From the NCBI GenBank assembly GCA_035560235.1, contig DATMAG010000003.1, forward strand, positions 1 to 64,000: DNA of 64,000 nucleotides, in the 5' to 3' direction. How positions within the stretch are numbered: position 1 is the stretch's first letter; each line of letters opens with the position of its first letter. A program made the position numbers and the translations under genes. The notes under the pieces are model-generated. The model was not told where the DNA came from. It did no database searches and saw only the letters and a program-made list of their open reading frames with translations. This stretch comes from DASRDU01 sp035560235. GTDB taxonomy: Bacteria; Acidobacteriota; Blastocatellia; RBC074. This document shows, one piece after another, positions 1 to 9,778 of this stretch.

Positions 1-139
1 CTACAACCGGGAGCGACTCCATCAGTCGCTCAACTACAGAACGCCGGAGGCCGTTTACCGGATCACGGCTTGAAAAACAGACAGCAGCGATCCACCTTAT
101 TTTCGCTGAATTTTGGTCTAGACAATTGGGAGTACCTTA
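1..139 (+). mobile_element. right end of an IS3-family insertion sequence
   Basis: After the transposase stop at 73 there is a short non-coding tail ending around GGTCTAGACAATTGGGAGTA and CCTTA at 115-139. It resembles the terminal inverted repeats of many IS3-family elements (GTCTxGACAA followed by GGGAGxxCxTxA). The exact end and any target duplication cannot be set without the left end. The next bases (attggggcactggtgggag) echo the same pattern loosely and might be a second, decayed end. Confidence 0.5.
2..73 (+). CDS. IS3-family transposase, C-terminal end only
   Basis: The first bases read in frame 2 as YNRERLHQSLNYRTPEAVYR followed by ITA and a TGA stop at 71-73. The YNxxRxHxxLxxxTP pattern is typical of the end of the rve (DDE integrase) domain of IS3-family OrfB transposases, just past the catalytic glutamate. 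The rest of the gene lies left of the window, so whether the element is intact cannot be judged. The short tail after the TPxxVY motif is the normal end for this family, so this is probably the natural C-terminus and not a break. Confidence 0.8.
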   Translation, partial: YNRERLHQSLNYRTPEAVYRITA

Positions 140-434
140 AATAATTGGGGCACTGGTGGGAGTCATGCAGAGCATCGTGTTGGAAGAAACTGCGACTTCG
201 AAACTACGGGGATTCCAACTAACCGCTGGGCAGATCTCAATGTGATATTTACCAACAGACGCGTCCAGGATGTGAACGATGAAACGGCATGCTGTGCACA
301 CTGGCATCTGAGGTTTCGCACACAATAATTGTGCTTACCAATGAGTCTATTGTCGAGCAACAGCCCAAACAAGCCTGTTGCTCGGCAGTTCTGTCAATCA
401 TACTTGAGATATACCTGACCGGGAGGTTTTGCAC
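140..434. other. non-coding leader between the IS end and the secreted-protein gene
   Basis: No convincing gene is seen; short reading frames here have no homology-like features. It holds an operator-like palindrome CACAATAATTGTG at 321-333. It also holds a stem-loop with 10-bp perfect arms (cgagcaacag at 354-363, ctgttgctcg at 375-384) and no T-run. Both lie upstream of the gene starting at 435, so a regulatory role is possible but is only inferred from position. Confidence 0.35.
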
Positions 435-1400
435 ATGAACAGACTGCCTGTTTTATTCATCATCGTTTTAGCATCTGGTTTGGCAACTTGGGCGGCTCAG
501 CAACTTCAGCGACTGCCTTTGCAAAAAAAGAGAATCGAATTGAAGTCGCCTTCTTCATGGTCTAAAAGGATTGTGAAGATTGATCCTCGAACAAAAGAGG
601 AAGTTTACTATGATCCGAATCCCAGGATTGAACTGGCTGATGCCAGAGCCGGTAAATACTACTTGAAATGGATTGGTTACGATGGCAAAGAGAAAGTGGT
701 TGTTTACCAACGCCCTGATTGCATTGATGTGATTGTGTCTGCTTCGACAACAAAATCCGCATCTGGAACTTATGAGTATGAATATACTATTCAGAACCTT
801 GCCACTAGTGGCGACTACCTGAATGGATTCGCTGTACAGAACTTTAGCTCGACCATCTCACCCAAGAGGCCTTCAAAGGTTAATGACGTTATTGTAGGCG
901 ATATGACTTCTGGTCCCTATGCTGTCGATTCTAAGGAAGGTAACTGGATAAGATTTGCCACGGTGCCACCGCATCCCAAAGTGCACCCGGGACAGATTGT
1001 GAGGTTCAAGCTTTACTCTCCCTCTCCGCCAGGGCTGGTGAGGTGTGGGGCAGATGGCGGGAGCCGTGTTATGAAAGGAGTGGGCGAAGAAATGCCAGAG
1101 GAGTTAGAGGCATCCCTTGACATTCTGGGCTATGAAGCCTGGCCGAGCGGTTACACAGTTGGCCCTGTTGACAGCCTGAAAACTTTTTCTCAGTCAGACC
1201 GGGCCGAATATGTTCTTAAACTACTCCCACAGTTTCAGAAGCTGGGATGGATGACTCAAAGTTCTTCCCGCTGGTATAAACAAAATCTGAATCGCGCTGA
1301 TCTTGAGACTGTGTACAGGCACGCCACTCAAGACTTCAAGGCTGGTCATATCACATCCGAGGTAATCGCCATCATTGAGGGGATGAAGAATCAACAGTGA
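435..1400 (+). CDS. hypothetical secreted protein next to IS element
   Basis: I do not recognise this 321-residue protein. The ATG at 435 is chosen over an in-frame TTG at 429 because GGGAGG at 421-426 sits 8 nt upstream. The N-terminus (MNRLPVLFIIVLASGLATWA) is a plausible signal peptide. The middle (about residues 60-200) looks beta-rich, with phrases such as YEYEYTIQNL and GFAVQNF, and would fit an Ig-like or adhesin-like fold. The C-terminal third is more helical. By eye the gene is clearly AT-richer, with more AAA and TTT codons, than the neighbouring respiratory operon. It lies beside an IS end, so recent acquisition is likely. No partner gene is adjacent. Confidence 0.75.
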   Translation: MNRLPVLFIIVLASGLATWAAQQLQRLPLQKKRIELKSPSSWSKRIVKIDPRTKEEVYYDPNPRIELADARAGKYYLKWIGYDGKEKVVVYQRPDCIDVIVSASTTKSASGTYEYEYTIQNLATSGDYLNGFAVQNFSSTISPKRPSKVNDVIVGDMTSGPYAVDSKEGNWIRFATVPPHPKVHPGQIVRFKLYSPSPPGLVRCGADGGSRVMKGVGEEMPEELEASLDILGYEAWPSGYTVGPVDSLKTFSQSDRAEYVLKLLPQFQKLGWMTQSSSRWYKQNLNRADLETVYRHATQDFKAGHITSEVIAIIEGMKNQQ

Positions 1401-1421
1401 TGCCAGCTTGTAATCCAGCCA

Positions 1422-1492
1422 CGCATCAACACGAATGCCCACGAACAGCTTCAGGCTGATTCGTGGGCATTCGTGTTGATGCGCGTTTTTTT
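1422..1492 (+). terminator. strong intrinsic terminator with 24-bp perfect stem
   Basis: Arms at 1422-1445 and 1460-1483 are perfectly complementary over 24 bp, with a 14-nt loop that can itself pair (cagc/gctg). A run of seven T follows at 1486-1492. It stops transcription of the secreted-protein gene ending at 1400. It also lies right at the 3' end of the converging ctaB gene, though that strand lacks a T-run. The stem carries the decamer CATTCGTG motif also seen near 46.1 kb. Confidence 0.85.
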
Positions 1493-1493
1493 A

Positions 1494-2429
1494 TTACCGG
1501 TTCAGCACCATCATCAGATAGAGCAGCGGCAGGTAGAGTACTGAAGTTTTCAGCAGCCTGCGCGCTTCGATAATGGTCTTTGCCCTCGCCGCAGTGATGC
1601 CCGCCCGCAGGTACATCAGGCCCAGGATGACTGCCGCGACAAGATAAATCTTTCCGGACATTCCGAGCAGCGTCGGCAGCAGGCTGACCGGCAGCAGCAC
1701 GGCGGCATAGATCACAATTTCGCGCGCGGTCGCCTTGTATTCACGATCAACGACCGGGAGCATTTTGATTCCGGCCTGCGCGTAATCTTCGCGGTACATT
1801 GTCGCAATCGCGTGAAAGTGCGGGAACTGCCAGAGGAAAAGAATGGCAAACAGCACGAAGGCTTCAACGCCCATTTCGTTGCGCGCCGCAGTCCAGCCAA
1901 GCAGCGGCGGCAGCGCGCCGGGAAACGCGCCGATGAAAGTGCAAAGCGTCGTGCGCTGTTTGAGCGGCGTGTAGAGAAACAGATAACTCGCAAAGGCCGC
2001 CCCGCCCCAAACTGCTGTCAGCGGGTTGACCATCAGTGCCAGGTAAACCGTCGCCAGCACCGAAAGCGCACTGCCGAACCAGAGCGCGCTTCCGGCTGAG
2101 AGTTTGCCCGTCGGCAGGGGCCGTCTTCTGGTGCGCTTCATCAGCCCGTCGGATTCGCGTTCGAGATACTGATTGAGCGTCGCAATGCCGCCCGAGAGCA
2201 GCGAGATGCCGATGGCCAGGTGCAGGAAGCCGAGGTAATCGAATGACCCGACGCTGCCCATGCAGTAACCTGCCAGCGCCGACAGGACGACCAGAAAGGT
2301 GACTCTCGGCTTGGTCAGTTCGACGTATGCGGCCAGCCTTTCGCGCACGCCCGGATTTGGCAGGGCATCTGCCACCGCCCTTGTTGCGGGCTGTCTGGCA
2401 AATGCATCGGCAGGAGTCAGGACTTCCAT
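1494..2429 (-). CDS. ctaB: protoheme IX farnesyltransferase
   Basis: Polytopic UbiA-family prenyltransferase that adds a farnesyl group to haem b to give haem O, the first step towards haem A for the caa3 oxidase encoded just upstream. The first prenyl-diphosphate motif is NQYLERESDGLMKRTRRRPL and the second loop is YREDYAQAGIKMLPVVD, both characteristic of CtaB/CyoE. About nine membrane spans are visible. The ATG at 2429 is preferred; the frame could extend to a GTG at 2501, but that extension (QPSSLPGNC...) looks non-conserved and lacks a ribosome site. It is last in the respiratory operon. No haem A synthase (CtaA) gene is visible in the window. Confidence 0.92.
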   Translation of the reverse strand: MEVLTPADAFARQPATRAVADALPNPGVRERLAAYVELTKPRVTFLVVLSALAGYCMGSVGSFDYLGFLHLAIGISLLSGGIATLNQYLERESDGLMKRTRRRPLPTGKLSAGSALWFGSALSVLATVYLALMVNPLTAVWGGAAFASYLFLYTPLKQRTTLCTFIGAFPGALPPLLGWTAARNEMGVEAFVLFAILFLWQFPHFHAIATMYREDYAQAGIKMLPVVDREYKATAREIVIYAAVLLPVSLLPTLLGMSGKIYLVAAVILGLMYLRAGITAARAKTIIEARRLLKTSVLYLPLLYLMMVLNR

Positions 2430-2520
2430 ACAACCTGTACCGCAGACTGTCGGCCTGCGGTTGTTTTCAGTACAGTTGCCGGGCAACGAGGAAGGCTGCA
2501 CGGCATTTTGTTCTGTAATG

Positions 2521-3039
2521 CTATTTGTGTTCCGCTGTCTTTGCAGCAGGTGATGCGGCAGGAGCTTCCTTCTTTTCTCCCGCTGCCGGCGCCGGACTGT
2601 GTTCAGCCGCCGGAGCTTCCTTCTTCTCGCCTGCCGGAGCGGCGCTGTGTTCGGCTGCTGCTCCGCCGTGTGCGGGAGCGACCCAGGGCGTCGGCGTCGG
2701 GATCACCGCAAAATTCCTGGCCGGTTCCGGATCAGTTCTCGTCCCGACATCGAGCAGTTGCAGCCCGAGGAAGATTCCGAAGAACACAATGCCAATGCCG
2801 AATGCGACGGCGTGAAACGGTTTGTCATACTTCAGGTGCATGAAGAAGAGCACCACGAGACTCGCCTTGACTGTTGCCACCGCCATCGCCACGACGACAT
2901 TGAGCGCGCCGAAATCAACCTGCGCAACTCCGACGGTGATCGCCGTCAGCACCATCAGCGCCACCCAGACGGCGACGTACAGTCTGACCGGTGAAACGTG
3001 AACGTGTGAATGGCCGGAATCCCCGGCGTGTGTACTCAT
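2521..3039 (-). CDS. ctaF: cytochrome c oxidase subunit IV, prokaryotic type
   Basis: 172 residues. Residues 1-100 hold three membrane spans typical of the small bacterial oxidase subunit IV (COX4_pro), including the conserved stretch VVLFFMHLKYDK. The C-terminal 70 residues are a low-complexity Ala/Pro/Lys/Glu/His tail with near-repeats of AEHSxAPAxGEKKEAPA. The tail is unlikely to be in the membrane and is probably a lineage-specific extension. The gene lies 8 nt after ctaE and before ctaB in the same operon. It is thought to help assemble or stabilise the oxidase; no catalytic residues are expected. Confidence 0.85.
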   Translation of the reverse strand: MSTHAGDSGHSHVHVSPVRLYVAVWVALMVLTAITVGVAQVDFGALNVVVAMAVATVKASLVVLFFMHLKYDKPFHAVAFGIGIVFFGIFLGLQLLDVGTRTDPEPARNFAVIPTPTPWVAPAHGGAAAEHSAAPAGEKKEAPAAEHSPAPAAGEKKEAPAASPAAKTAEHK

Positions 3040-3047
3040 GACGATGC

Positions 3048-3726
3048 TTACCTCACCAGATAAAGAAGCGGGAAGAGATAGATCCAGATCAGGTCAACCA
3101 GGTGCCAGTACAGCCCGGTGATCTCGACCGGCGCGTGATAATTCCTGTCAAAATGTCCCTTGAGCGAACGCCACAGCACCCACGCGATGGCGCTCATTCC
3201 GGCAATGACGTGCAGCCCGTGGACGCCCGTCATCATGAAATAGAACGCGAAGTAGGTGCCGATGTGCGGATCAGACGGAGTCGTCTGATGAATGTAGTGG
3301 TAGTAGGTTCCCGGCAGCAGCCCCTCGTGAATCTTGTGCGAATACTCGAAGTACTTGACGACAAGAAACCCGCAGGCACAGGCAAAGGTGATGATCAGAT
3401 ACTTGATCAGCGCCTGTTTGTTGCTCGTTTGTGCCGCACGCACGGCGAGCGCCATTGTCAGGCTGCTGAAGATCAGAATGACCGTGTTGATCGCGCCGAG
3501 TTTGACATCAAGGTGGTGATGCCCTTCGTGAAAGGCTGCCGGGTGATAGCTGAACATCAGCGCGTAGCCCCCGAACAGGCCGCCAAACAGCAGCACTTCA
3601 GTCACGAGGAAGATCCACATTCCCAGCTTGCCCGCCTCGAACTGCTGATCCATCGAAGCGAAATGATGCTGCAGGAAAGGCGAATGCTCCTCCTCGTGAT
3701 GCGCGCCGTGCGTGACGGGCAGGCGG

Positions 3727-3743
<17 letters not shown>
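3048..3743 (-). CDS. ctaE: cytochrome c oxidase subunit III
   Basis: 231-residue membrane subunit of the haem-copper oxidase with the usual seven-helix pattern for bacterial subunit III. Conserved features are LLFGGLFGGYALMF in the first helix pair, YFAFYFMMTGVHGLHVIAG in the middle, and a C-terminal YWHLVDLIWIYLFPLLYL. The glutamate and histidine of TGVHGLH and YWHLVDxIW are family hallmarks. The start overlaps the end of ctaD by 17 nt and has GGAGATAGTAC just upstream of ATG, so the two are translationally coupled. It supports proton uptake and turnover stability of the enzyme. Confidence 0.93.
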
Positions 3744-5397
<1,654 letters not shown>

Positions 5398-5454
5398 AAA
5401 TACTTCTCCTTCAGGAGGCAGCCCGCTGCGGGGCTGATGATTTCAGTGCGGCGT

Positions 5455-6414
5455 TTATTTCAGAGTCTTGAGATATTCGATGATCCAGCCGATCTGCCTG
5501 TCATTCAGGACGCCCTGGAATGACGGCATCTGCTGGCCTTCAAAACCGGCGACGATTTTGGCCTGAGGTTGCAGGATTGACTCGCGAATGTAGTTTTCAT
5601 CAACCGTCAAGCTGCCGCCACCGACAAGCTGTTCAGTGCGCCCGAAAATCCCCTTGAAGGTCGGGCCGACCAGCCGCACGCCGTCAACCGTGTGGCAGGT
5701 GACACAGCCGGCGCGCTGGTAAATCAGTGCGCCACGCTGCGCCGGTGGAGCCTCTTTGGGCAGACCGCCATTCTCCAGAGTCTCCTTGTACTGCTCTTCA
5801 GTCACGACGTGAACCGTCGCCAGCATGGCTGAATGACTGTCGCCGCAGTATTCGGTACAGAAGACCTGATGATCACCGACTTCCTTCGGGGTGAACCAGA
5901 TTGAAGAATATCGGCCCGGCACCACGTCGCTTTTGACGCGAAAGTCGGGAATGAAGAAGCTGTGAATCACGTCGGTCGAGGACATCACCAGCTTGACCGG
6001 CCTGCCCACCGGCACGTGCAGCTCGCCCGGAATCACCGTGCCGTCCTTATGCTCGAACGACCAGGCCCACTGCTTGCCCGTCACGTTGATCTCGGTCACG
6101 TCGCCGCCCGGCGGCACATACGCCTTGACGAAAAGATTGAACCCCCAGAAGGCGATGACGATGATCAGCAGCGCCGGAATGCCGCTCCAGGTGAGTTCAA
6201 GCGCCAGGTTGTGCGTGATGCGCGGCGTCAGCGTCGGTTTGTCGCCGCGCCGGTACTTGTACGGCAGGTAAAACAACAGAAAGACGATGATCACGAAAAA
6301 GAACGCCATCGTCCACCAGATGAAGCCGTACAGCGTATCCAGACTGCCGGCGAAATCCGATTTCGCCGGTGGCATAAACGGCGCCCACGGAGATAAGAGA
6401 ATGTGCGACAACAT
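5455..6414 (-). CDS. ctaC: cytochrome c oxidase subunit II fused to cytochrome c (caa3 type)
   Basis: 319 residues. Two N-terminal membrane helices (roughly 25-55 and 75-95) are followed by the periplasmic cupredoxin domain with the CuA site CTEYCGDSHSAM (about residues 185-196). A C-terminal monohaem cytochrome c domain has CVTCH at about residues 236-240 and a likely Met axial ligand in QQMPSF. The fused cytochrome defines a caa3 oxidase, in which electrons go from the fused haem c to CuA and then to subunit I. AAGG lies 6 nt before the ATG. No cleavable signal peptide stands out; the first helix may act as the anchor. Confidence 0.95.
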   Translation of the reverse strand: MLSHILLSPWAPFMPPAKSDFAGSLDTLYGFIWWTMAFFFVIIVFLLFYLPYKYRRGDKPTLTPRITHNLALELTWSGIPALLIIVIAFWGFNLFVKAYVPPGGDVTEINVTGKQWAWSFEHKDGTVIPGELHVPVGRPVKLVMSSTDVIHSFFIPDFRVKSDVVPGRYSSIWFTPKEVGDHQVFCTEYCGDSHSAMLATVHVVTEEQYKETLENGGLPKEAPPAQRGALIYQRAGCVTCHTVDGVRLVGPTFKGIFGRTEQLVGGGSLTVDENYIRESILQPQAKIVAGFEGQQMPSFQGVLNDRQIGWIIEYLKTLK

Positions 6415-6449
6415 AGTGACCTTCTGTTTGGGTCCCGAAGGGACAAAAC

Positions 6450-7331
6450 TTAGTGCGGAACTATTCCTTCACCGTTTCCGGCCTGAACATTGCCGGTGGC
6501 GGGCCGACCTCTGAATTCGCGCCGCCAGAAGAAGAACAACATCGCTGCAATGGCGGCCATAATCACCACACCGCCGAGTTTCATCAACTGAATTGCCTTC
6601 AGCACGTAGGTGCGTTCAACCGGGTCGTAGTGGTAGCAGTAATTCATAAACTTGTCCACCACCGTGCCGAGCTTTCCGTTTGAAGCCTCAGTCAAAGCAA
6701 GGCGCATATCACGCGGCTCATAAGCCAGACCGAACAGATAACGTGACATTCTGCCTTCCGGCGTCAGAATGAACGTAACCGAGCCGTGCGCGAACTGCTT
6801 CTCGCGTTCGATCCAGCGATACTTGAACCCGATCTGATCGGCCAGTCTCTTCGCGTGATCATCCTTATTCACCAGAAAGTGCCAGCCCTCGCGCGCCTGC
6901 GGGCGACCGTAATCAATCAGCACGGCCTCCTTTTTCGCTTTGGCGAGCGGCGCGGTTTCGCGCGGATCGAAGCTGATCGTGACGACCTCGAATTCGCGGC
7001 CCGGCAGCCAGGGAATGTCGCGCAGCGAATTGGTCACGCCCTTGATGACCATTCCGCAGAGCATCGGGCAGGAGTAATAAGCCAGATTCAGCACGACCGG
7101 TCGCCCGTGTTTGAAATAATCGCGCAGCGCGACGGTCTGCCCGTCCTCATTGATGAAGGTCAGATCAAGGTCAATCTGACTGCCGATCTTCTGCTCGACA
7201 TCCAGCCCTTTGACATCTTCCGGCAGCCCGTTGTTGAGCTGCGCCCGCACGCTGAGCGAACTGCAAAGAACGATGATCGCCAGCGCCAGTGCGCTGAAGA
7301 CTGCGGGGCTTTTTCTGATGACTCTGAACAC
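6450..7331 (-). CDS. sco: SCO1/SenC copper chaperone for CuA assembly
   Basis: 293 residues. A thioredoxin-like domain carries YYSCPMLCGMV, the CxxxC copper site, plus the conserved SFDPRET and a distal HGSVTFIL with the third copper ligand histidine. An N-terminal signal (LALAIIVLCSSLSVRA) exports it. Unusually, a second hydrophobic segment near the C-terminus (GGVVIMAAIAAMLFFFW) would anchor the domain from the other end. The start appears to be GTG at 7331 with only a weak ribosome site. It lies between the act genes and ctaC, as expected for a factor loading copper into subunit II. Confidence 0.92.
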   Translation of the reverse strand: MFRVIRKSPAVFSALALAIIVLCSSLSVRAQLNNGLPEDVKGLDVEQKIGSQIDLDLTFINEDGQTVALRDYFKHGRPVVLNLAYYSCPMLCGMVIKGVTNSLRDIPWLPGREFEVVTISFDPRETAPLAKAKKEAVLIDYGRPQAREGWHFLVNKDDHAKRLADQIGFKYRWIEREKQFAHGSVTFILTPEGRMSRYLFGLAYEPRDMRLALTEASNGKLGTVVDKFMNYCYHYDPVERTYVLKAIQLMKLGGVVIMAAIAAMLFFFWRREFRGRPATGNVQAGNGEGIVPH

Positions 7332-7356
7332 AGCTTTACTACAACTTTCTCAGGCG

Positions 7357-7812
7357 TTACTGCTTCTTTGCCGGTGGCGCGGCAGGCGCAGCCGCCGGAG
7401 TGGCCGGAGCAGATGGCGAAGCACCCGGTGACGGCGAGGGCGAAGCCGCGGTTGAAGCCACGTAATTCTTCCCGTAAGTGCCATCGGATGCCTCTCTGAC
7501 GATGGCCTGCATTGCCTGGTCAATTCCCCTGAGCCGCCCTTCTTCACGCTGCCTCAGATCGCGCAGCATCTGCGAATCCCGGCCCAGGTTCTGCTGTTCC
7601 ATGGTGCTTTCCCAGTACCAGTTCCAGTAGGCGTGCAGGCCGAACATGACGATCAGAATGAAGGCGAGACAGGTGCCGCTCACGAGCGCAATGAATCCGG
7701 CGCGCGGCGGCTGATGTTCGTAGTTGAACGTGTCAGTCTGCGCAAACTCCAGAATCTCTGCCTCGACTGTGGCCGGGCCGTGTGACGAATCTTTCGTTTC
7801 CTCGTTTGCCAT
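7357..7812 (-). CDS. hypothetical single-span protein in act-cox operon
   Basis: 151 residues from the ATG at 7812, chosen because GGAGAG lies 6 nt upstream; a TTG two codons earlier is in frame. The N-terminal 40 residues are acidic and soluble. One membrane helix follows (FIALVSGTCLAFILIVMFGL), then a short amphipathic region rich in Glu/Gln/Arg. The tail is Ser/Pro/Ala-rich (SPSPSPGASPSAPATPAAAP). Its place between actF and sco suggests a small ACIII or ACIII-oxidase linking subunit, comparable in position to small single-helix Act subunits. I see no sequence motif to prove this. Function is inferred from position only. Confidence 0.8.
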   Translation of the reverse strand: MANEETKDSSHGPATVEAEILEFAQTDTFNYEHQPPRAGFIALVSGTCLAFILIVMFGLHAYWNWYWESTMEQQNLGRDSQMLRDLRQREEGRLRGIDQAMQAIVREASDGTYGKNYVASTAASPSPSPGASPSAPATPAAAPAAPPAKKQ

Positions 7813-7827
7813 AATCAACTCTCCTCA

Positions 7828-9069
7828 CTACACATTCTCGAAGGCCAGCGACTCGGCCAGGAACGGATCCCTGACCGGCACAATCGAGTGTTTGCCGAGG
7901 CGGCCAAAGAAGAACCAGCTGAGCGTCCCGCCCACTGCCGCGAGCGCCGCCAGATCAAGCCAGTGCAGGTGCAGTCCCGCCCGGTGCAGCGTCGGCATAA
8001 TCATCCAGTATACATCGGTCAGATGCATCAGCAGCATCCAGCCCGCGACCAGCGAGAGCGTGAACGGATTGCGCTTGGTCGAACGCAGCAGCATAAAACA
8101 GAACGGCAGGATAAAATGCCCGAAGGCCAGAAACAGACTGACATTCTGCCAGCTTCCGACCATTCTGTCCTTGTACCAGAATGTCTCTTCCGGCAGGTTC
8201 GCGTACCAGATCAGCATGTACTGCGAAAATCCGATGTAGGCCCAGAAGATGTTGAAGGCCGACATCAGCTTGCCCAGATCGTGATAATGTTCGACCGTGA
8301 TCGAATGCTTCAGCACGCCCTGGCTGCGCAGCCATGAACAGATCAGAATCAGCGTGGCCATAAAGCCCATCGCGCCACCGGCCAGCACGTAAACGCCAAA
8401 GGCCGTCGAGAACCAGTGCGGCGCCAGCGACATCACCCAGTCAAACGCGGCCAGCGCGCCCGTGTAGAAAAACAGCAGCGTCCCCGGCGCGCTGAGCTTG
8501 AATGAAATGCTGATGTGTTTCGGATCGCCGTCATCATCCTGGGCTACCGACTGCCGGTAAAGCATCCAGCCCAGAAATGACCAGAGCGCCAGATAAATCA
8601 CCGCGCGAATCAGAAAGAACTTCAGATTCAGGTAGCCCGCCTTGTGACTGAGAATCTCATCGCCCTTCACAAAATCCGCGTCGAGCCACTCGAAATAGGC
8701 GGTCTTTGCGTGATGCCCTTCGCCGTGCGTGGCGCTCGCGTGCGGCGGGTTGAAGAGGCCAATCGCCACCGGAATAAAGAGCAGCGCGACGATCGGCAGA
8801 TTGGCCGCAAAGACTTCAGCCAGGCGCCGCACCACAACGCTCCACCCCGCAGTCGTCAGCCGCTGCACCATCACAAAGAACAACCCGCCGAGCGTGATCG
8901 TGGCGAAGTAAACGAACGCCATATGGTATGAGAAGTGGAACTGCTCACGATTGACGAAAAAACCGATGATGCACAGCAGCCAGCCAATCGCGGCAATAAT
9001 CAGCAGCGGCGTTCTCGCCTTTGCCGCTACCCTGCTGTCGAGTCTGAAACTGTCAGTATGCTCGCTCAC
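7828..9069 (-). CDS. actF: alternative complex III membrane subunit ActF
   Basis: 413-residue polytopic protein of the quinol:cytochrome c oxidoreductase ActF type, a shorter relative of the NrfD/PsrC family. About ten helices are visible. Typical phrases are FNIFWAYIGFSQYMLIWYANLPEET and AAFDWVMSLAPHWFSTAFG. In solved ACIII structures ActF pairs with ActC in the membrane and is thought to help form a proton path; it carries no cofactor. The start is GTG at 9069 with AGAGGA 6 nt upstream. It lies downstream of actE and 15 nt before the 151-residue protein. Confidence 0.93.
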   Translation of the reverse strand: MSEHTDSFRLDSRVAAKARTPLLIIAAIGWLLCIIGFFVNREQFHFSYHMAFVYFATITLGGLFFVMVQRLTTAGWSVVVRRLAEVFAANLPIVALLFIPVAIGLFNPPHASATHGEGHHAKTAYFEWLDADFVKGDEILSHKAGYLNLKFFLIRAVIYLALWSFLGWMLYRQSVAQDDDGDPKHISISFKLSAPGTLLFFYTGALAAFDWVMSLAPHWFSTAFGVYVLAGGAMGFMATLILICSWLRSQGVLKHSITVEHYHDLGKLMSAFNIFWAYIGFSQYMLIWYANLPEETFWYKDRMVGSWQNVSLFLAFGHFILPFCFMLLRSTKRNPFTLSLVAGWMLLMHLTDVYWMIMPTLHRAGLHLHWLDLAALAAVGGTLSWFFFGRLGKHSIVPVRDPFLAESLAFENV

Positions 9070-9137
9070 GCTGATCCTCTGAATCTTTATGGCAAACCGG
9101 AAAGTTTGCAGCCTGTTGTCAGAATCCTCAATTTATT

Positions 9138-9725
9138 TCATTTTGCCGCTGCCGCGCGCTGCAGGGCTCGCACGTAAGCCACAATCGCCCAGCGGTCGGC
9201 TTCAGGAATGTTCTGGCCGAGCGGCTGCATGGTCTGGAAGCCGTTGGTAATCACGTTGAAGATGTATCCGTCCGGTTTCGTGCGCAGCCGTTCCTGCGTC
9301 AGATCCGCCGGGTTCAGTTGCAGAGTGCTTCCCTGCCTGAGCTTGACGATGCCGTTGCCGTCACCGATGCGACTGTGACAGGGCGAGCAGTTGATATTGA
9401 ACCGCTCCTGCCCGCGCCGCAGCAGCGCCTCGTCAATCTTCACCGGCATCACCATGACATCCTGCCCATTCTGTTTGCCGGTATAAAAGACATCATTGCC
9501 ATCGGCATCAAATTTCAGGTGGCCCTGCGCAATCGTGCCTTCGGGCGGTTTGCGATTGGCGCGCTTGTCACCGAAGAAGGGACTTTCAGCCTGTGCCTTG
9601 TACTTCGGCTGTTTGTCCATATCGGGAAAGACCTGAATCGGCGGCCTGTCCACGCCGGGCTGCAAAAGGTTACAGCCCGCCAGTGACCCGACCAGAAGAA
9701 GCAGTACCAAACTGCGTCGCAGCAT
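9138..9725 (-). CDS. actE: alternative complex III monohaem cytochrome c subunit ActE
   Basis: 195-residue lipoprotein. The signal peptide ends in the lipobox LAGC (LLLVGSLAGCNLLQPG), so the mature protein is lipid-anchored at Cys19 or so. A single haem site, CSPCH, lies at about residues 113-117, with a probable distal Met in the MQPLG or later segment. Length and haem number match ActE of ACIII, which passes electrons from ActA/ActB to soluble or oxidase-bound cytochrome c. GAGGAAACGAAA precedes the ATG. It lies between actD and actF. Confidence 0.92.
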   Translation of the reverse strand: MLRRSLVLLLLVGSLAGCNLLQPGVDRPPIQVFPDMDKQPKYKAQAESPFFGDKRANRKPPEGTIAQGHLKFDADGNDVFYTGKQNGQDVMVMPVKIDEALLRRGQERFNINCSPCHSRIGDGNGIVKLRQGSTLQLNPADLTQERLRTKPDGYIFNVITNGFQTMQPLGQNIPEADRWAIVAYVRALQRAAAAK

Positions 9726-9778
9726 TTTCGTTTCCTCAGAAAATGTCCGTGCGGCTCCGAAGCCTTACGGACACAGCC

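Noticed and set aside
1864..2433. 189-codon minus-strand frame overlapping ctaB in another frame
   Set aside because: The ctaB frame carries all family motifs. The alternative is a compositional shadow.
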